A DNA stretch of 64,000 nt from assembly GCA_004963905.1 (NCBI GenBank), contig SUGL01000002.1, positions 246,280-310,279 on the forward strand, in the 5' to 3' direction. The notes under the pieces are model-generated. The model saw only the letters and a list, made by a program, of their open reading frames with translations, was not told where the DNA came from and searched no databases. Position numbers and translations under genes: made by a program. Source of the stretch: Mesorhizobium sp. (GTDB lineage: Bacteria; Pseudomonadota; Alphaproteobacteria; Rhizobiales; Rhizobiaceae). This document shows positions 9,265 through 17,624 of this stretch, piece by piece (the first letter of the stretch is position 1; each line of letters begins with the position of its first letter).

Positions 9265-9533
9265 CGTTTCCTTCTGTCGAAGCCGTGGCCGCAGTGACCT
9301 GCCACCGGTTGCGAACGACGGACGGCAAGCCCACCGTTCGTGGTCTCGCGATCAGTATGGCGAGCCTCCCGAAGCTGCGGAAATGCCGTTGAGACATGGA
9401 TTCGATAGCTGGCGGTGTGATCGCTGTGGCCACGAGGCAGCTCCGCAAGCCGGGTTGTTTGACCTAGGGGCAGCTAGTAAGATCGCCCGGCAACGCGGGC
9501 CGTGCGGCAAGCACGTTCCAGGGGAAGCGTGCA
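9265..9533. promoter_or_regulatory. Divergent bdhA/lysR promoter region
   Basis: A 269-base non-coding gap between bdhA and the LysR gene starting at 9534. No independent gene is visible. By arrangement it should hold the operon promoter and the LysR binding site; I could not pick a specific operator by eye. Confidence 0.4.
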
Positions 9534-10445
9534 GTGGAGATCAGCCAGGTCAGATATTTCTTGGCCGTCGCCAAGGAGCTGAATTTCACCAGGGCTGCCG
9601 AGCAGTGCAATGTCACGCAGCCGGCGCTGTCGCGCGCGATCAAGCTGCTGGAGGATGAATTCGGCGGACCCCTCTTCCATCGCGAGCGCCGGTTCACCCA
9701 CCTCACCGAGCTCGGCCGCATGGTTGAGACTTATCTCGAAGGTGTCTTCGAGAACTCCCGCCAGGCAAAGCAGATTGCCGAGCAGTATGTGAACCTGAAA
9801 AGGATGCCGCTCAGGCTTGGCATCATGAGCACGATCGCTCCGGACGAAATCATCGAGCTGATCGCAGCTGTTCGTGGCCATCACCCCGGCGTGGAACTCC
9901 ACCTTTGCGATTCAGACGCCGCGAGCCTCCGGCGAAGGCTGCTCGAAGGCGATCTCGAGGCCGCCATCTACGCATTGCCTTCGGACGTTCCCGACGAGGA
10001 GGTGCACGCCCTGCCGCTGTTTCGCGAGCAGATGGTGATGGCGGTCCACCTGGCTCATCGTCTGGCCAATCAGCGGGTCGTGCGGGTGAAGGACATGAGC
10101 AATGAAAGCTACATTCACCGCAACAACTGCGAATTTGCCGGCTACGCGGATGCCATCCTTGCCCAGCAGGGGGTCACCGTCAGCCCCGTCTATTGGAGCG
10201 ACCGCGACGACTGGACACTCGCCATGATCGCGGCCGGACTCGGTTTCGGGTTCATGCCCGAGCACACCGCGAAGCACCCGGGCGTAGCGGCATTGCCGAT
10301 CACCGAGCCGGAATTCTGGCGCGACGTCAATCTCGTCACGGTGCGCGGCCGCAGGCATTCGCCAGCGGTCGGCGCGCTGGTCCGCGAAGCCACCCAGAAG
10401 AAATGGTTCGGCGAGCGGGCAAAGGCATTGTCCGCCGCCGAGTGA
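9534..10445 (+). CDS. LysR-family transcriptional regulator (divergent from bdhA operon)
   Basis: 303 residues; N-terminal winged HTH (VRYFLAVAKELNFTRAAEQ, CNVTQPALSRAI) and a C-terminal effector-binding domain. The start is a GTG at 9534 with AGGGGAAG upstream, matching the conserved MEISQVRYFLAV N-terminus. It is divergent from bdhA and is the likely regulator of the bdhA - patatin - ndh operon (inference). Its closest look-alikes in this window are the LysR proteins at 2786-3691 and 13156-14070. Confidence 0.9.
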   Translation: MEISQVRYFLAVAKELNFTRAAEQCNVTQPALSRAIKLLEDEFGGPLFHRERRFTHLTELGRMVETYLEGVFENSRQAKQIAEQYVNLKRMPLRLGIMSTIAPDEIIELIAAVRGHHPGVELHLCDSDAASLRRRLLEGDLEAAIYALPSDVPDEEVHALPLFREQMVMAVHLAHRLANQRVVRVKDMSNESYIHRNNCEFAGYADAILAQQGVTVSPVYWSDRDDWTLAMIAAGLGFGFMPEHTAKHPGVAALPITEPEFWRDVNLVTVRGRRHSPAVGALVREATQKKWFGERAKALSAAE

Positions 10446-10506
10446 CTTCGCCGCGCGATACGGGCAGCCTCGCAGGGTTCGAAGGACTTCCAGCTCGTCG
10501 CGCCGA

Positions 10507-10971
10507 TCAGTTTTTCCTGATCGACGAGGTCACGGACTGAATGACCTCGGTCGCCATTTTGAACTGCGCGCTGCGGTCGGTGATGCCGTGCCGTTTGGCA
10601 ATCCAATCGAAATCGCTGTAGGCGGCATAAACCGTGCCATCTCCGGTTTGGTAAACCAGCACGCGCACCGGCCAGTCCAGGCCGGCCTCGGGATTCGAGG
10701 TGATGAAAGTCGTGCCGAGCGCCGGATTGCCGAACATCACGAGCCGTGACGGCTTGACGTCGTTGCCGGCTTTGTTGCCGAGCTTTGCCTGGTCGATCAC
10801 GCCGAAGAACATGAGGCCCTTCTTGAGCACGTCCTTCTTGATGCGGGCGACGGTCTCGGCGACCGAATAGTCGCTCTTCACCGTGACGACGCCGTCCGAG
10901 GCGGCCGCGGGGAGGACGACCGTCATCAGCATGGCGGCGCCGGTGATCAGGGTTTTCAGGTAGGTAGTCAT
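10507..10971 (-). CDS. Secreted DUF302-family protein
   Basis: 154 residues. An N-terminal signal peptide (hydrophobic ITGAAMLMTVVLPAAAS, cleavage near AAAS-DG) precedes a DUF302 domain: TVKSDYSVAETVARI at the start, then FGNPALGTTFI and DLPVRVLVY-like WPVRVLVYQTGDG. DUF302 proteins are small periplasmic or cytoplasmic proteins of uncertain function. GGAGACTGAG lies just before the ATG at 10971. It follows the MFS gene by 99 bases on the same strand and may be cotranscribed with cupin and MFS genes. Confidence 0.85.
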   Translation of the reverse strand: MTTYLKTLITGAAMLMTVVLPAAASDGVVTVKSDYSVAETVARIKKDVLKKGLMFFGVIDQAKLGNKAGNDVKPSRLVMFGNPALGTTFITSNPEAGLDWPVRVLVYQTGDGTVYAAYSDFDWIAKRHGITDRSAQFKMATEVIQSVTSSIRKN

Positions 10972-11070
10972 CTCAGTCTCCGTTGGGTTCGGTGGTTGGC
11001 TAGTGCATCGAGATTCTTGCGCGATCTCGCCAGAGGCGGATGGCCTCATGGCCGATCGCTTTTCCGATCG

Positions 11071-12273
11071 TCATGTTGTTGGTGTCTTCAGTGCTCGCGC
11101 GACCGCAATCGCAGCCACAAGGACTGCGGTCAGCGCGGCCACGCAGGCCGTCCAGCCGACCCGGTCGTAGATCTGTCCGATGACGAAGCTGCCGGCGAGC
11201 CCGCCTGCATAGTAGGACGCGAGATAGATGCCGCTCGCAGCGGCTCGGTCGCGCGATGCCGTTCGGCTGACATGTCCGGTGGCGATCGCCTGCGCCAGGA
11301 AGGTGCCGATGGCGACCAGCGCCATCCCGGCGAGGACGATGGGAAGGCTGGGCGTAAGCAGCAGAAGCAGGCCGGCGATCGCCAGCCCCAGCGTTGCGCC
11401 TACGCCCACACTCGGGCCGAGACCCGAGGCTACACGCCCGGCGAGCGGAGTGGTCAGCATCGACGGCAGGAAGACGAAATAAACCGCGCCCAGTGCCATC
11501 GGTGTCAGCGAAAGAGGCACTGCTACGAGCTGGAAGTTCACATAGGTGAAGGTGCCGATGAAGACGAAGAGGATCAGGAAGCCGATCGCGAAACAGGCAC
11601 GCAGCTCGGCATTTTGCAGCGGAACTCTCCAAGCCGCGCGGGCGGGCCGGCCCTCCGCATCGGCATGCATCATTGCCGAGGTCTTCTGCAGCGTGAACCA
11701 GACAACAGCCGCGCCGGACAGATTGAGGGCGGCGAAGGTCAGGAAGTTGGTGGAGATGCCGAACATGTCGGCGACGGCCGCCGACATCAGCCGGCCGAAA
11801 AAGTTGCTGGCAACATTGCCAGTCACATACGCCGCAAGCGCGCTCGTGGTCTGCCGGGCGGAAAAATGCTCCGCCAGGTAGGCCATGGTGAGCGTGAACG
11901 CGGTCGACATGCAAAGGCCTTGCGCTACGCGCAGCAGGGCGAAGACCACAATATTGTCAGTCTGCGAAAGCAGCGTCGTCGGGACCGCCAGGATGGCCAG
12001 GCTGATCCAGATGCCGTTGCGGCGATCGATGCCGCGCCCGATGAGAGCGACGGCGATACCGGCCACCGCCATGCCGAAGGTGCTGGCGTTGACGGCGAAG
12101 CCCATGGTCGCGCGGCTGACGCCGAATTTTGTCACCAGTGAGGGCAGGATGGCCTGGGTGGCGAACAGGTCGACGAGCGTCAGGAACGCGATCAGGGCGA
12201 TCAGCCCAAACCGCCAGCTGTCCGCGGCCACCCTGCGGAGCCTCATCAATTCGGTATGTTCACTGGTCGTCAT
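11071..12273 (-). CDS. Major facilitator superfamily transporter
   Basis: 400 residues with about 12 hydrophobic segments. The loop between TM2 and TM3 has the expected small basic motif (IGRGIDRRNGIW), and an RVAQGLCMS segment occupies the TM4 region, as in the YnfM/multidrug efflux branch. An exporter of small molecules is likely; substrate unknown. AGGAG precedes the ATG at 12273, while the extra upstream reading has no membrane-protein character. It sits between a cupin gene (89-base gap) and a DUF302 gene on the same strand. Confidence 0.87.
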   Translation of the reverse strand: MTTSEHTELMRLRRVAADSWRFGLIALIAFLTLVDLFATQAILPSLVTKFGVSRATMGFAVNASTFGMAVAGIAVALIGRGIDRRNGIWISLAILAVPTTLLSQTDNIVVFALLRVAQGLCMSTAFTLTMAYLAEHFSARQTTSALAAYVTGNVASNFFGRLMSAAVADMFGISTNFLTFAALNLSGAAVVWFTLQKTSAMMHADAEGRPARAAWRVPLQNAELRACFAIGFLILFVFIGTFTYVNFQLVAVPLSLTPMALGAVYFVFLPSMLTTPLAGRVASGLGPSVGVGATLGLAIAGLLLLLTPSLPIVLAGMALVAIGTFLAQAIATGHVSRTASRDRAAASGIYLASYYAGGLAGSFVIGQIYDRVGWTACVAALTAVLVAAIAVARALKTPTT

Positions 12274-12362
12274 CACAGGCTCCTGGCCAGCGTCCTCAGG
12301 CGATCGCCCGAGGACGCACTGTTGGTTGCTGCTGCTGGGATCCGCTGGCCGCGACGAGCGGC

Positions 12363-12863
12363 TCACATCATGTGATCGTCGTGCATTGCCGGCGGCAGAA
12401 CGTCGGCTGAGTAGAGCACGGCCGGAACCTTGCCGTTGTTCTTCCACCAGTGGGCGAGCTGGCCGAACTCGGCGGTCACGTCGCCGGCCGCATGCTCGAT
12501 GCCGACCTTGCAGGTGCTGGCGTATTCGGTGATCGAGCCTTCGACGACGATGATGTTGGCGGGACGAACCGTGTGCTCATGCCACGGCACGACGCCGCCC
12601 GGCTGAACGACGAGCTTGCGCAGACGCAGCATGTTGCCCTTCCAGGCTTCGCCCTTGGGGCTGAGGTCGATCGCCGAAAGAACCGTGTCCGTCACGCCGA
12701 CGGGCTTGCTGGGATGTTCCTGGATGTCGGTGGTGGCGGCCTGGCCGGCAGGGCAGTCGCCGGCGAAAACCGGGGCCACCGAAAACGCGGCGGTCGCGGT
12801 GAGAAGTCCGAGTGTCAGCGCCAGCTTCAGCGGCACCCGCAATGCAATAGTCCTGGAAGCCAT
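12363..12863 (-). CDS. Secreted cupin-domain protein
   Basis: 166 residues with a signal peptide (LALTLGLLTATAAFSVAPVFAG) and a single cupin fold: the first metal-binding motif is visible as GGVVPWHEHTVRPANIIVVEG, the second is weaker (GDVTAEFGQLAHWWKN). The end is His/Met-rich (PPAMHDDHMM). A periplasmic metal-binding protein or enzyme is plausible, but no substrate can be assigned. GGAGAAATAGAC precedes the ATG at 12863. First gene of a possible cupin - MFS - DUF302 operon. Confidence 0.82.
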   Translation of the reverse strand: MASRTIALRVPLKLALTLGLLTATAAFSVAPVFAGDCPAGQAATTDIQEHPSKPVGVTDTVLSAIDLSPKGEAWKGNMLRLRKLVVQPGGVVPWHEHTVRPANIIVVEGSITEYASTCKVGIEHAAGDVTAEFGQLAHWWKNNGKVPAVLYSADVLPPAMHDDHMM

Positions 12864-13050
12864 GTCTATTTCTCCTTTGTCGGTGCCCAATCGCGGAAGC
12901 GGGGCATAGGAGGAGAGTGACGGCAGCCTCGAGGAAAGAGAAATGCTGACTGGCTCTTAATTCGATACCTGAAAACTATGGTGCATGGCCAGCACCAGCG
13001 CGGCTATCCAGCTACGACATTTGTCGCAGCGTTCGGCTCCACTTCGAAAT

Positions 13051-13158
13051 GCTAAAGCGCGTCGCGATCTTTCAGATACGCTCCATGCGCTTTAGCTTTT
13101 TGATTTTACGCATGTCTTTGTCCCGAAACCGGTTCCCACTTTCGGGAGACATGCTTTA
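13051..13158. repeat. Palindromic intergenic repeat, copy 1
   Basis: Two inverted-repeat modules. The first pairs GCTAAAGCGC (13051-13060) with GCGCTTTAGC (13087-13096). The second runs from CATGTCT (13111) to AGACATG (13153) with the internal pair CCCGAAA/TTTCGGG and the core ACCGGTTCCCACTTT. The same core recurs at 21648, 24089, 24662 and 25045. It reaches the stop codon of the minus-strand LysR gene. Confidence 0.75.
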
Positions 13159-14070
13159 AGCAGCGCTCTTCCTGGCCGACAGGTCGATACCGCTCTCCGG
13201 CCAGCTGTGCGCCTTGACGCTGTTCACGAAGGTCGATGTCGCCGGCGAGAAGCGGCGCCCGGCCACCACGACGAGCGAGACTTCGCGCCAGACCTCGGGA
13301 TCGACGACGGGCCTGATTTGCAGACCTGGGATGACGGCGCTGAATTCCGGGATGAAGCAGATTCCCAGCCCGCCTGAGACCATGTTTTGAATCCAGTCTT
13401 CGCGTTCGCTGGCGTAGGAAATCCTGAGCTTCACGCCACGTTCGTTGCAGAGGCCGGCGAGGTAATCCCGATACTCGCAATTCAGGCGTCTCAGATAGTT
13501 CTCGCCGTCGAGCTCGGAGATGGCAACATTGTCGTTGCGGGCCAGCCGATGGCCGTTGGGAAAGGCAAGCACGAACCGTTCGCGATAGAGCGGGGTGACG
13601 TCGAAGCGCTCCGGAAAACTGTTGCTGGACGCCATGATGGCGACATCGATCTCACCGGCTTCCAGCAGCTGCGAAAGCGAAGCCGGCACGCCCTCAACAA
13701 GCTGCAGCTGAATGCCTTGCTGGCGCCTGTTGAAGTCGGTCAACAGGCCGGTAAATCGCCGCGGACCGATCGTGCACATGACCCCAACCTTGAGATTTGC
13801 ATTCTCCAGGCAGAGAAACCTCGACGCTTCCTGACGCACGCCGGTCACCTCGTCGAGGATCTGCTGGAACCGGGGGCGCAGCAACGCGCCCAGATCGGTG
13901 AGATGGGTCAGGTTCCGCTCGCGGCGGAACAGCAAGCCGCCGACCTCATCCTCGAGCTGCTGGATCGCGCGGGATAGCGCGGGCTGGGTGACGTTGCACT
14001 TTTCGCCCGCGCGCGTGAAATTGCGGGTCTCGCAGACGGCCAGGAAGTAGCGGATGTGATGGATGTCCAT
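13156..14070 (-). CDS. LysR-family transcriptional regulator
   Basis: 304 residues with the same N-terminal HTH signature as the two earlier LysR proteins (IRYFLAVCETRNFTRAGE, CNVTQPALSRAI) and a C-terminal effector domain. AGAGGGACG lies upstream of the ATG at 14070. It is separated from its neighbours by about 160 bases of non-coding sequence and its target is not obvious; candidates are the cupin operon downstream and the small secreted-protein genes upstream. The stop codon lies at the edge of a palindromic repeat. Confidence 0.9.
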   Translation of the reverse strand: MDIHHIRYFLAVCETRNFTRAGEKCNVTQPALSRAIQQLEDEVGGLLFRRERNLTHLTDLGALLRPRFQQILDEVTGVRQEASRFLCLENANLKVGVMCTIGPRRFTGLLTDFNRRQQGIQLQLVEGVPASLSQLLEAGEIDVAIMASSNSFPERFDVTPLYRERFVLAFPNGHRLARNDNVAISELDGENYLRRLNCEYRDYLAGLCNERGVKLRISYASEREDWIQNMVSGGLGICFIPEFSAVIPGLQIRPVVDPEVWREVSLVVVAGRRFSPATSTFVNSVKAHSWPESGIDLSARKSAA

Positions 14071-14179
14071 GCGGGGCGTCCCTCTCTAGCATAGGTGCAC
14101 GCTGGAACCCTGCCGCATGGCACTCCATCGCGCCAATGCATGAGCGCTATAAAGTCGATAGCGTTTCGTCATGCGACGA

Positions 14180-14198
14180 AGGCGGGCCGAGGCCCGCC
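14180..14198. repeat. GC-rich hairpin between small secreted-protein and lysR genes
   Basis: GGCGGGCC and GGCCCGCC form a perfect stem with a two-base spacer. It lies just past the stop of the minus-strand small protein gene at 14235, where a terminator would be, but no clear U-run follows on either strand. It could stabilise an mRNA 3' end or terminate weakly. Confidence 0.4.
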
Positions 14199-14234
14199 AT
14201 CAAAAACATTCTGCAGTGCCGGGCGCCGAGAATG

Positions 14235-14510
14235 TCAGCTGTGATGGCCCAAGGCGAAAAGCCGGGCGCAGAATTGAGCATGCGGCTTGCTCATGGCGGC
14301 GTCGTTGCATTCCTTCATCATCGAAACCTGCATCGCCTTCGGCGTGGCTTTCCATGCCATCTCGAAGTCGGCGCTCGACTTCATCGTCTTCATGCCGGAA
14401 TCGGTGAAGAAGGGCTGCATGTTGGACGGTTCGTCGAGGACTCCGGCGGACGCCACCCCGCCAATAACCGAAAGGGCAAAAGCGCCAAAGCAGATAGCTT
14501 TGATATTCAT
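14235..14510 (-). CDS. Small secreted protein of unknown function (paralogue A)
   Basis: 91 residues with a signal peptide (AICFGAFALSVIGGVASAG). The mature part carries FFTDSGMKTMKS, FEMAWKATPK, MMKECNDAAMSKPHAQFCA. Nearly the same pattern occurs in the protein encoded at 14698-14976, so the two are clearly paralogues, including two cysteines 13 positions apart with a His between. I do not recognise the family. Conserved Cys, His and Met suggest a disulfide or metal site (inference). The bufferin operon begins 1.8 kb away on the other strand. Confidence 0.72.
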   Translation of the reverse strand: MNIKAICFGAFALSVIGGVASAGVLDEPSNMQPFFTDSGMKTMKSSADFEMAWKATPKAMQVSMMKECNDAAMSKPHAQFCARLFALGHHS

Positions 14511-14697
14511 GGTGAGAACCTTCTCTGGAATTGCGCAATCGCCCTTTTGACGACTGCGCTGATGACTGGCGGCTTTTGGAACTTTATTGTTCCCGCTTGC
14601 CGAGGTGGACTTTGCTTCATCCGGCGCTCAACTCGCCAATGCCGTCTACGAATGGAGTTTATGCCGCCCTGTATTCCAAAGGGCTCGGCGAGCACCG

Positions 14698-14976
14698 CTA
14701 ATTGGCTCCATCCAAAGCAAGCACGTTGGCGCAGAATTGGGCGTGGGGCTTGCTCATCGCCGGGTCGTTGCACGCCTTCGTCATCTTGACGCGATCGTGC
14801 TTCGGCATGGCGAACCAGGCCTTCTTGAACCCAGCCATAGGTTTCATCGTCTTCATCACGGAGTCCGTGTAGAACGTCGGCAATGCAGCGAGATCGCTGA
14901 ACGGGTCGGCTGAAGCGGGGCTCGCGCCAAGACCAATTGCAAGCGCAGCCACACAGGCCAATTGTCTTTTCATCAT
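14698..14976 (-). CDS. Small secreted protein of unknown function (paralogue B)
   Basis: 92 residues (91 if the second of two adjacent ATGs is used), preceded by AGGAGACGG. A signal peptide ends near ASPASA. The mature region has FYTDSVMKTMKP, FKKAWFAMPK and KACNDPAMSKPHAQFCA, lining up without gaps over much of paralogue A. It lies upstream of paralogue A on the same strand with a 187-base gap, so cotranscription is possible. It is divergent from the degenerate patatin-like gene at 15193. Function unknown. Confidence 0.75.
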   Translation of the reverse strand: MMKRQLACVAALAIGLGASPASADPFSDLAALPTFYTDSVMKTMKPMAGFKKAWFAMPKHDRVKMTKACNDPAMSKPHAQFCANVLALDGAN

Positions 14977-15192
14977 CCGTCTCCTGTTCCCGGCCGCGGT
15001 TCTGGCAGCGGCTCCAACCAAGCGATGCGCATCGCCTGGCCTGATCGGGATGAAGAGTGCGGCGCGCGAGGACCGGCAGCCAATGCAATCTGCCTATGGA
15101 CTTCATGCCACCTCGGCATTTCGGCTGAACAAGAAGATGCGGCAGTCTCTCTCCAGTCGTCCCGGTGACGATCTTGGGAGGGAGACCAGACC

Positions 15193-16050
15193 ATGCTTAC
15201 CCAGCCCGCAATGAGAACAGACCAAGCCATCGCGTCAGTCGCTAATCTTGGTGCGGAAGACCGGACGATCGACATCGTGCTGGCAAACGATGCACATGGC
15301 GCTTTCGTCTGGGGTGTGCTCGATCGCCTGCTGGACGAGCCGAGCTGCAGCGTCAGCGGCGTCACCGCGTCGGGCTTTGCAGCGATGGAGGCGGCGGTCT
15401 TCGCCTATGGCTTGAGCGTCGGCGGCAGGCGCGGCGCGCGGACGGCACTCGCCAATTTCTGGCGGCGCGTCTGCCACGCCAGTGTTTTCGCCGATGACAG
15501 GGCCAGCCTGCTTCGATCGGTCGTGGAACAGTCAATCGATATCGAGCAAATCCGCGTCGAACGTAGCCCGGTGAAACTTTGCGTCCAGACCGTTAACGCC
15601 CGCACTGACGCCGTGAAGGTTTTCACCGGCAGTCAGTTGTCGATCGACGCGATCATCGCGGCGGCCACGATCCCCTTCCTCTCGCTGCCTGTCGAGATCG
15701 ACGGCGACATCTATTGGGGTGACGGCGACGTCTTCCAGGCTCCGCCTGTCCTGGCAACTGAAGCTCGCCATCGCCTGATCGTCACCGGCAGACCGTCCGT
15801 GTTCACCACACCGTGTCCGGACCGCAGCACCGCCGCCGATCATTGCTTGACCAAATGCGCGCCCGTCCACACCATATTCGACAGTCGATACCGTGCCGGA
15901 GCCCCGCTGCTTCTGCGGCCCTGGATCGACTGGGGCGAGCTGACCGAGATGCGCGACAGGGGGCGGCAGCGCGCGGCGGACTGGCTTGCCGCCGATCCTT
16001 TCCGCGCTGATGAAACCCCGGCCTCCAACTGCGAAAGACGATATATCTAG
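15193..16050 (+). CDS. Patatin-like protein with degenerate active site
   Basis: 285 residues that follow the patatin fold order but with broken motifs. The oxyanion hole that should be GGG-x-x-G reads LANDAHGAFVWG. The nucleophile elbow G-x-S-x-G reads T-A-S-G-F. The catalytic Asp motif DGG reads WGDGDVFQAPP. Hydrolase activity is doubtful; it may be a pseudoenzyme or bind a ligand. GGGAGGGAGACC precedes the ATG at 15193. It lies between the paralogous small secreted proteins and the bufferin operon and is followed by a strong terminator. Confidence 0.65.
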   Translation: MLTQPAMRTDQAIASVANLGAEDRTIDIVLANDAHGAFVWGVLDRLLDEPSCSVSGVTASGFAAMEAAVFAYGLSVGGRRGARTALANFWRRVCHASVFADDRASLLRSVVEQSIDIEQIRVERSPVKLCVQTVNARTDAVKVFTGSQLSIDAIIAAATIPFLSLPVEIDGDIYWGDGDVFQAPPVLATEARHRLIVTGRPSVFTTPCPDRSTAADHCLTKCAPVHTIFDSRYRAGAPLLLRPWIDWGELTEMRDRGRQRAADWLAADPFRADETPASNCERRYI

Positions 16051-16107
16051 GCGCCTCGCTCCCCGCCTAGCCGCGCCTGCTTCGCATACTCCCGAATGCA
16101 GGCGCCA

Positions 16108-16138
16108 AGCCCTCCGGTTCCCCGCCGGAGGGCTTTTT
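16108..16138 (+). terminator. Rho-independent terminator
   Basis: AGCCCTCCGG and CCGGAGGGCT form a ten-base stem around a seven-base loop, followed by a run of T on the plus strand. It closes the patatin-like gene and separates it from the bufferin operon. Confidence 0.85.
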
Positions 16139-16284
16139 CGCGCCGAGCCACAGAACATAGTGGCAGCGTATCAATTCCATGCCGAGACAGCATTTCAGCT
16201 CGGCATCGCGATCGGAGAGACTGATTTTGCAGACAGGCCCGAAGGCCGGTCTTTCTCTCGAAACGCCAACCAGGAGACAAGCCT

Positions 16285-16554
16285 GTGATCAACACCAAGA
16301 CCCTCATCGGATCGGCCCTCGCGGCCGCCACTTCGCTTGCCGCGACAGCGGCCTACAGCGGCCCCGCCGCCAAGCCCAGCTTCGCCTTCGAGAAGTGCTA
16401 CGGCGTGGTCAAGGCGGGCCAGAACGACTGCCAGACCGCGACGCATTCCTGCGCCGGCACCGCGACCGCCGACAACCAGCCGGATTCCTGGCTTTACGTG
16501 CCCGCCGGCAGCTGCGCCAAGATCGCGGGCGGCAGCGACAAGCCGAAAGCCTGA
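16285..16554 (+). CDS. bufA: Bufferin-type RiPP precursor (DUF2282)
   Basis: 89 residues: a signal peptide ([20 protein letters not shown]) followed by a core with four cysteines, Cys38 (EKCYG), Cys49 (NDC), Cys56 (HSCAG) and Cys77 (GSC). This is the DUF2282/BufA1 pattern. In characterised bufferins, the MNIO enzyme converts core cysteines to thiooxazoles, giving a periplasmic copper-binding peptide. The GTG at 16285 has AGGAGACAAG upstream. It heads the operon bufA - bufB - bufC - doxX. Modification in this organism is inferred. Confidence 0.88.
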   Translation: MINTKTLIGSALAAATSLAATAAYSGPAAKPSFAFEKCYGVVKAGQNDCQTATHSCAGTATADNQPDSWLYVPAGSCAKIAGGSDKPKA

Positions 16555-16598
16555 GTAAATCCCGACTTCCGACCAGCGCAATAGAATGGAGGAGACCG

Positions 16599-17624
16599 AT
16601 GTCCCGTGCGTTTCAGCCTCTTGCGATCCCCGCATCGGCGGGCATCGGTCTTCGCTCGCCTCACATCAGCGAAATGCTGACCAGGCGGCCTTCCGCCGGC
16701 TGGCTGGAGGTTCATGCCGAGAACTACATGGGGGACGGCGCCGGCGTCGAGGCGCTGGAAAAACTTCGCGAGATCTATCCGCTTTCGGTGCATGGCGTCG
16801 GCCTGTCGCTCGGCAGCGCGCGAGGCTTGGACCGCGATCATCTGGAGCGGCTGCGCAAGGTCTGCGAGCGCTTCCAGCCCGATCTCGTTTCCGAGCATCT
16901 GGCCTGGAGCGTCGCCGACGGCGCCTATCTCAACGATCTCTTACCGCTGCGCTATGACGAAGAAGCGCTGGCGATCGTCGCGCGCAACGTCGAAACCGTC
17001 CAGGAAACGTTGAAGCGGCAGGTGCTGATCGAAAATCTGTCTGCCTATGTCGCGTTTGCGGACTCCTCGATGAACGAGGCCGAGTTCCTGACCGAGCTCG
17101 TGATGCAGACCGGCTGCGGCCTGCTGCTGGACGTCAACAATGTCCAGGTCTCGGCGCACAATTTGCAATATGACGCGAGGGCCTTCATCGATGCGCTGCC
17201 CGCGGGCGCGATCGGCGAGATCCATCTTGCCGGTCATGCCACCAATAGGGTCGGGGCCGACACGGTGCTCATCGACGACCATGGCTCTCGCGTTCCACCG
17301 GTCGTTTGGGCTCTCTATGAGCACGCCATAACCTGCCTCGGGCCGCGACCCACGCTGATCGAATGGGACACCGACGTTCCGGTTCTCGATGTGCTGCTTG
17401 GCGAAGCCATGTGGGCCGACATGCTCACCGCTTCGATCATGTTCAGCCGCAAGCAGGCTGCGAGACAGGCCGCGGCAGCCAAGCCCCGTCCCGTATCCCC
17501 TACCCCCTTTGAAAACGTGCGGACCAGCATGCCTGTGCTTGCAGCATTTGCTGCCGCCAAGGCCGGGCCTGTCATGTCGAACGCTTTGACGCCGATGGAG
17601 GGAAGATACGATGTTGCCGCTTGA
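16599..17624 (+). CDS. bufB: Bufferin maturase, DUF692/MNIO-family iron enzyme
   Basis: 341 residues with the TIM-barrel DUF692 fold of multinuclear non-heme iron oxidative enzymes. Candidate metal-ligand segments are visible in order: VHGVGLS (His65), IENLSAY (Glu145), LLDVNNV (Asp178) and SAHN (His187), EIHLAGH (His209, His213), DDHG (His228) and LIEWD (Glu255). It should oxidise cysteines of BufA into oxazole-type rings together with BufC. About 60 Ala/Pro-rich residues follow the barrel, longer than many homologues. GGAGGAGACC precedes the ATG at 16599; the 3' end overlaps bufC by 14 bases. Confidence 0.92.
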   Translation: MSRAFQPLAIPASAGIGLRSPHISEMLTRRPSAGWLEVHAENYMGDGAGVEALEKLREIYPLSVHGVGLSLGSARGLDRDHLERLRKVCERFQPDLVSEHLAWSVADGAYLNDLLPLRYDEEALAIVARNVETVQETLKRQVLIENLSAYVAFADSSMNEAEFLTELVMQTGCGLLLDVNNVQVSAHNLQYDARAFIDALPAGAIGEIHLAGHATNRVGADTVLIDDHGSRVPPVVWALYEHAITCLGPRPTLIEWDTDVPVLDVLLGEAMWADMLTASIMFSRKQAARQAAAAKPRPVSPTPFENVRTSMPVLAAFAAAKAGPVMSNALTPMEGRYDVAA

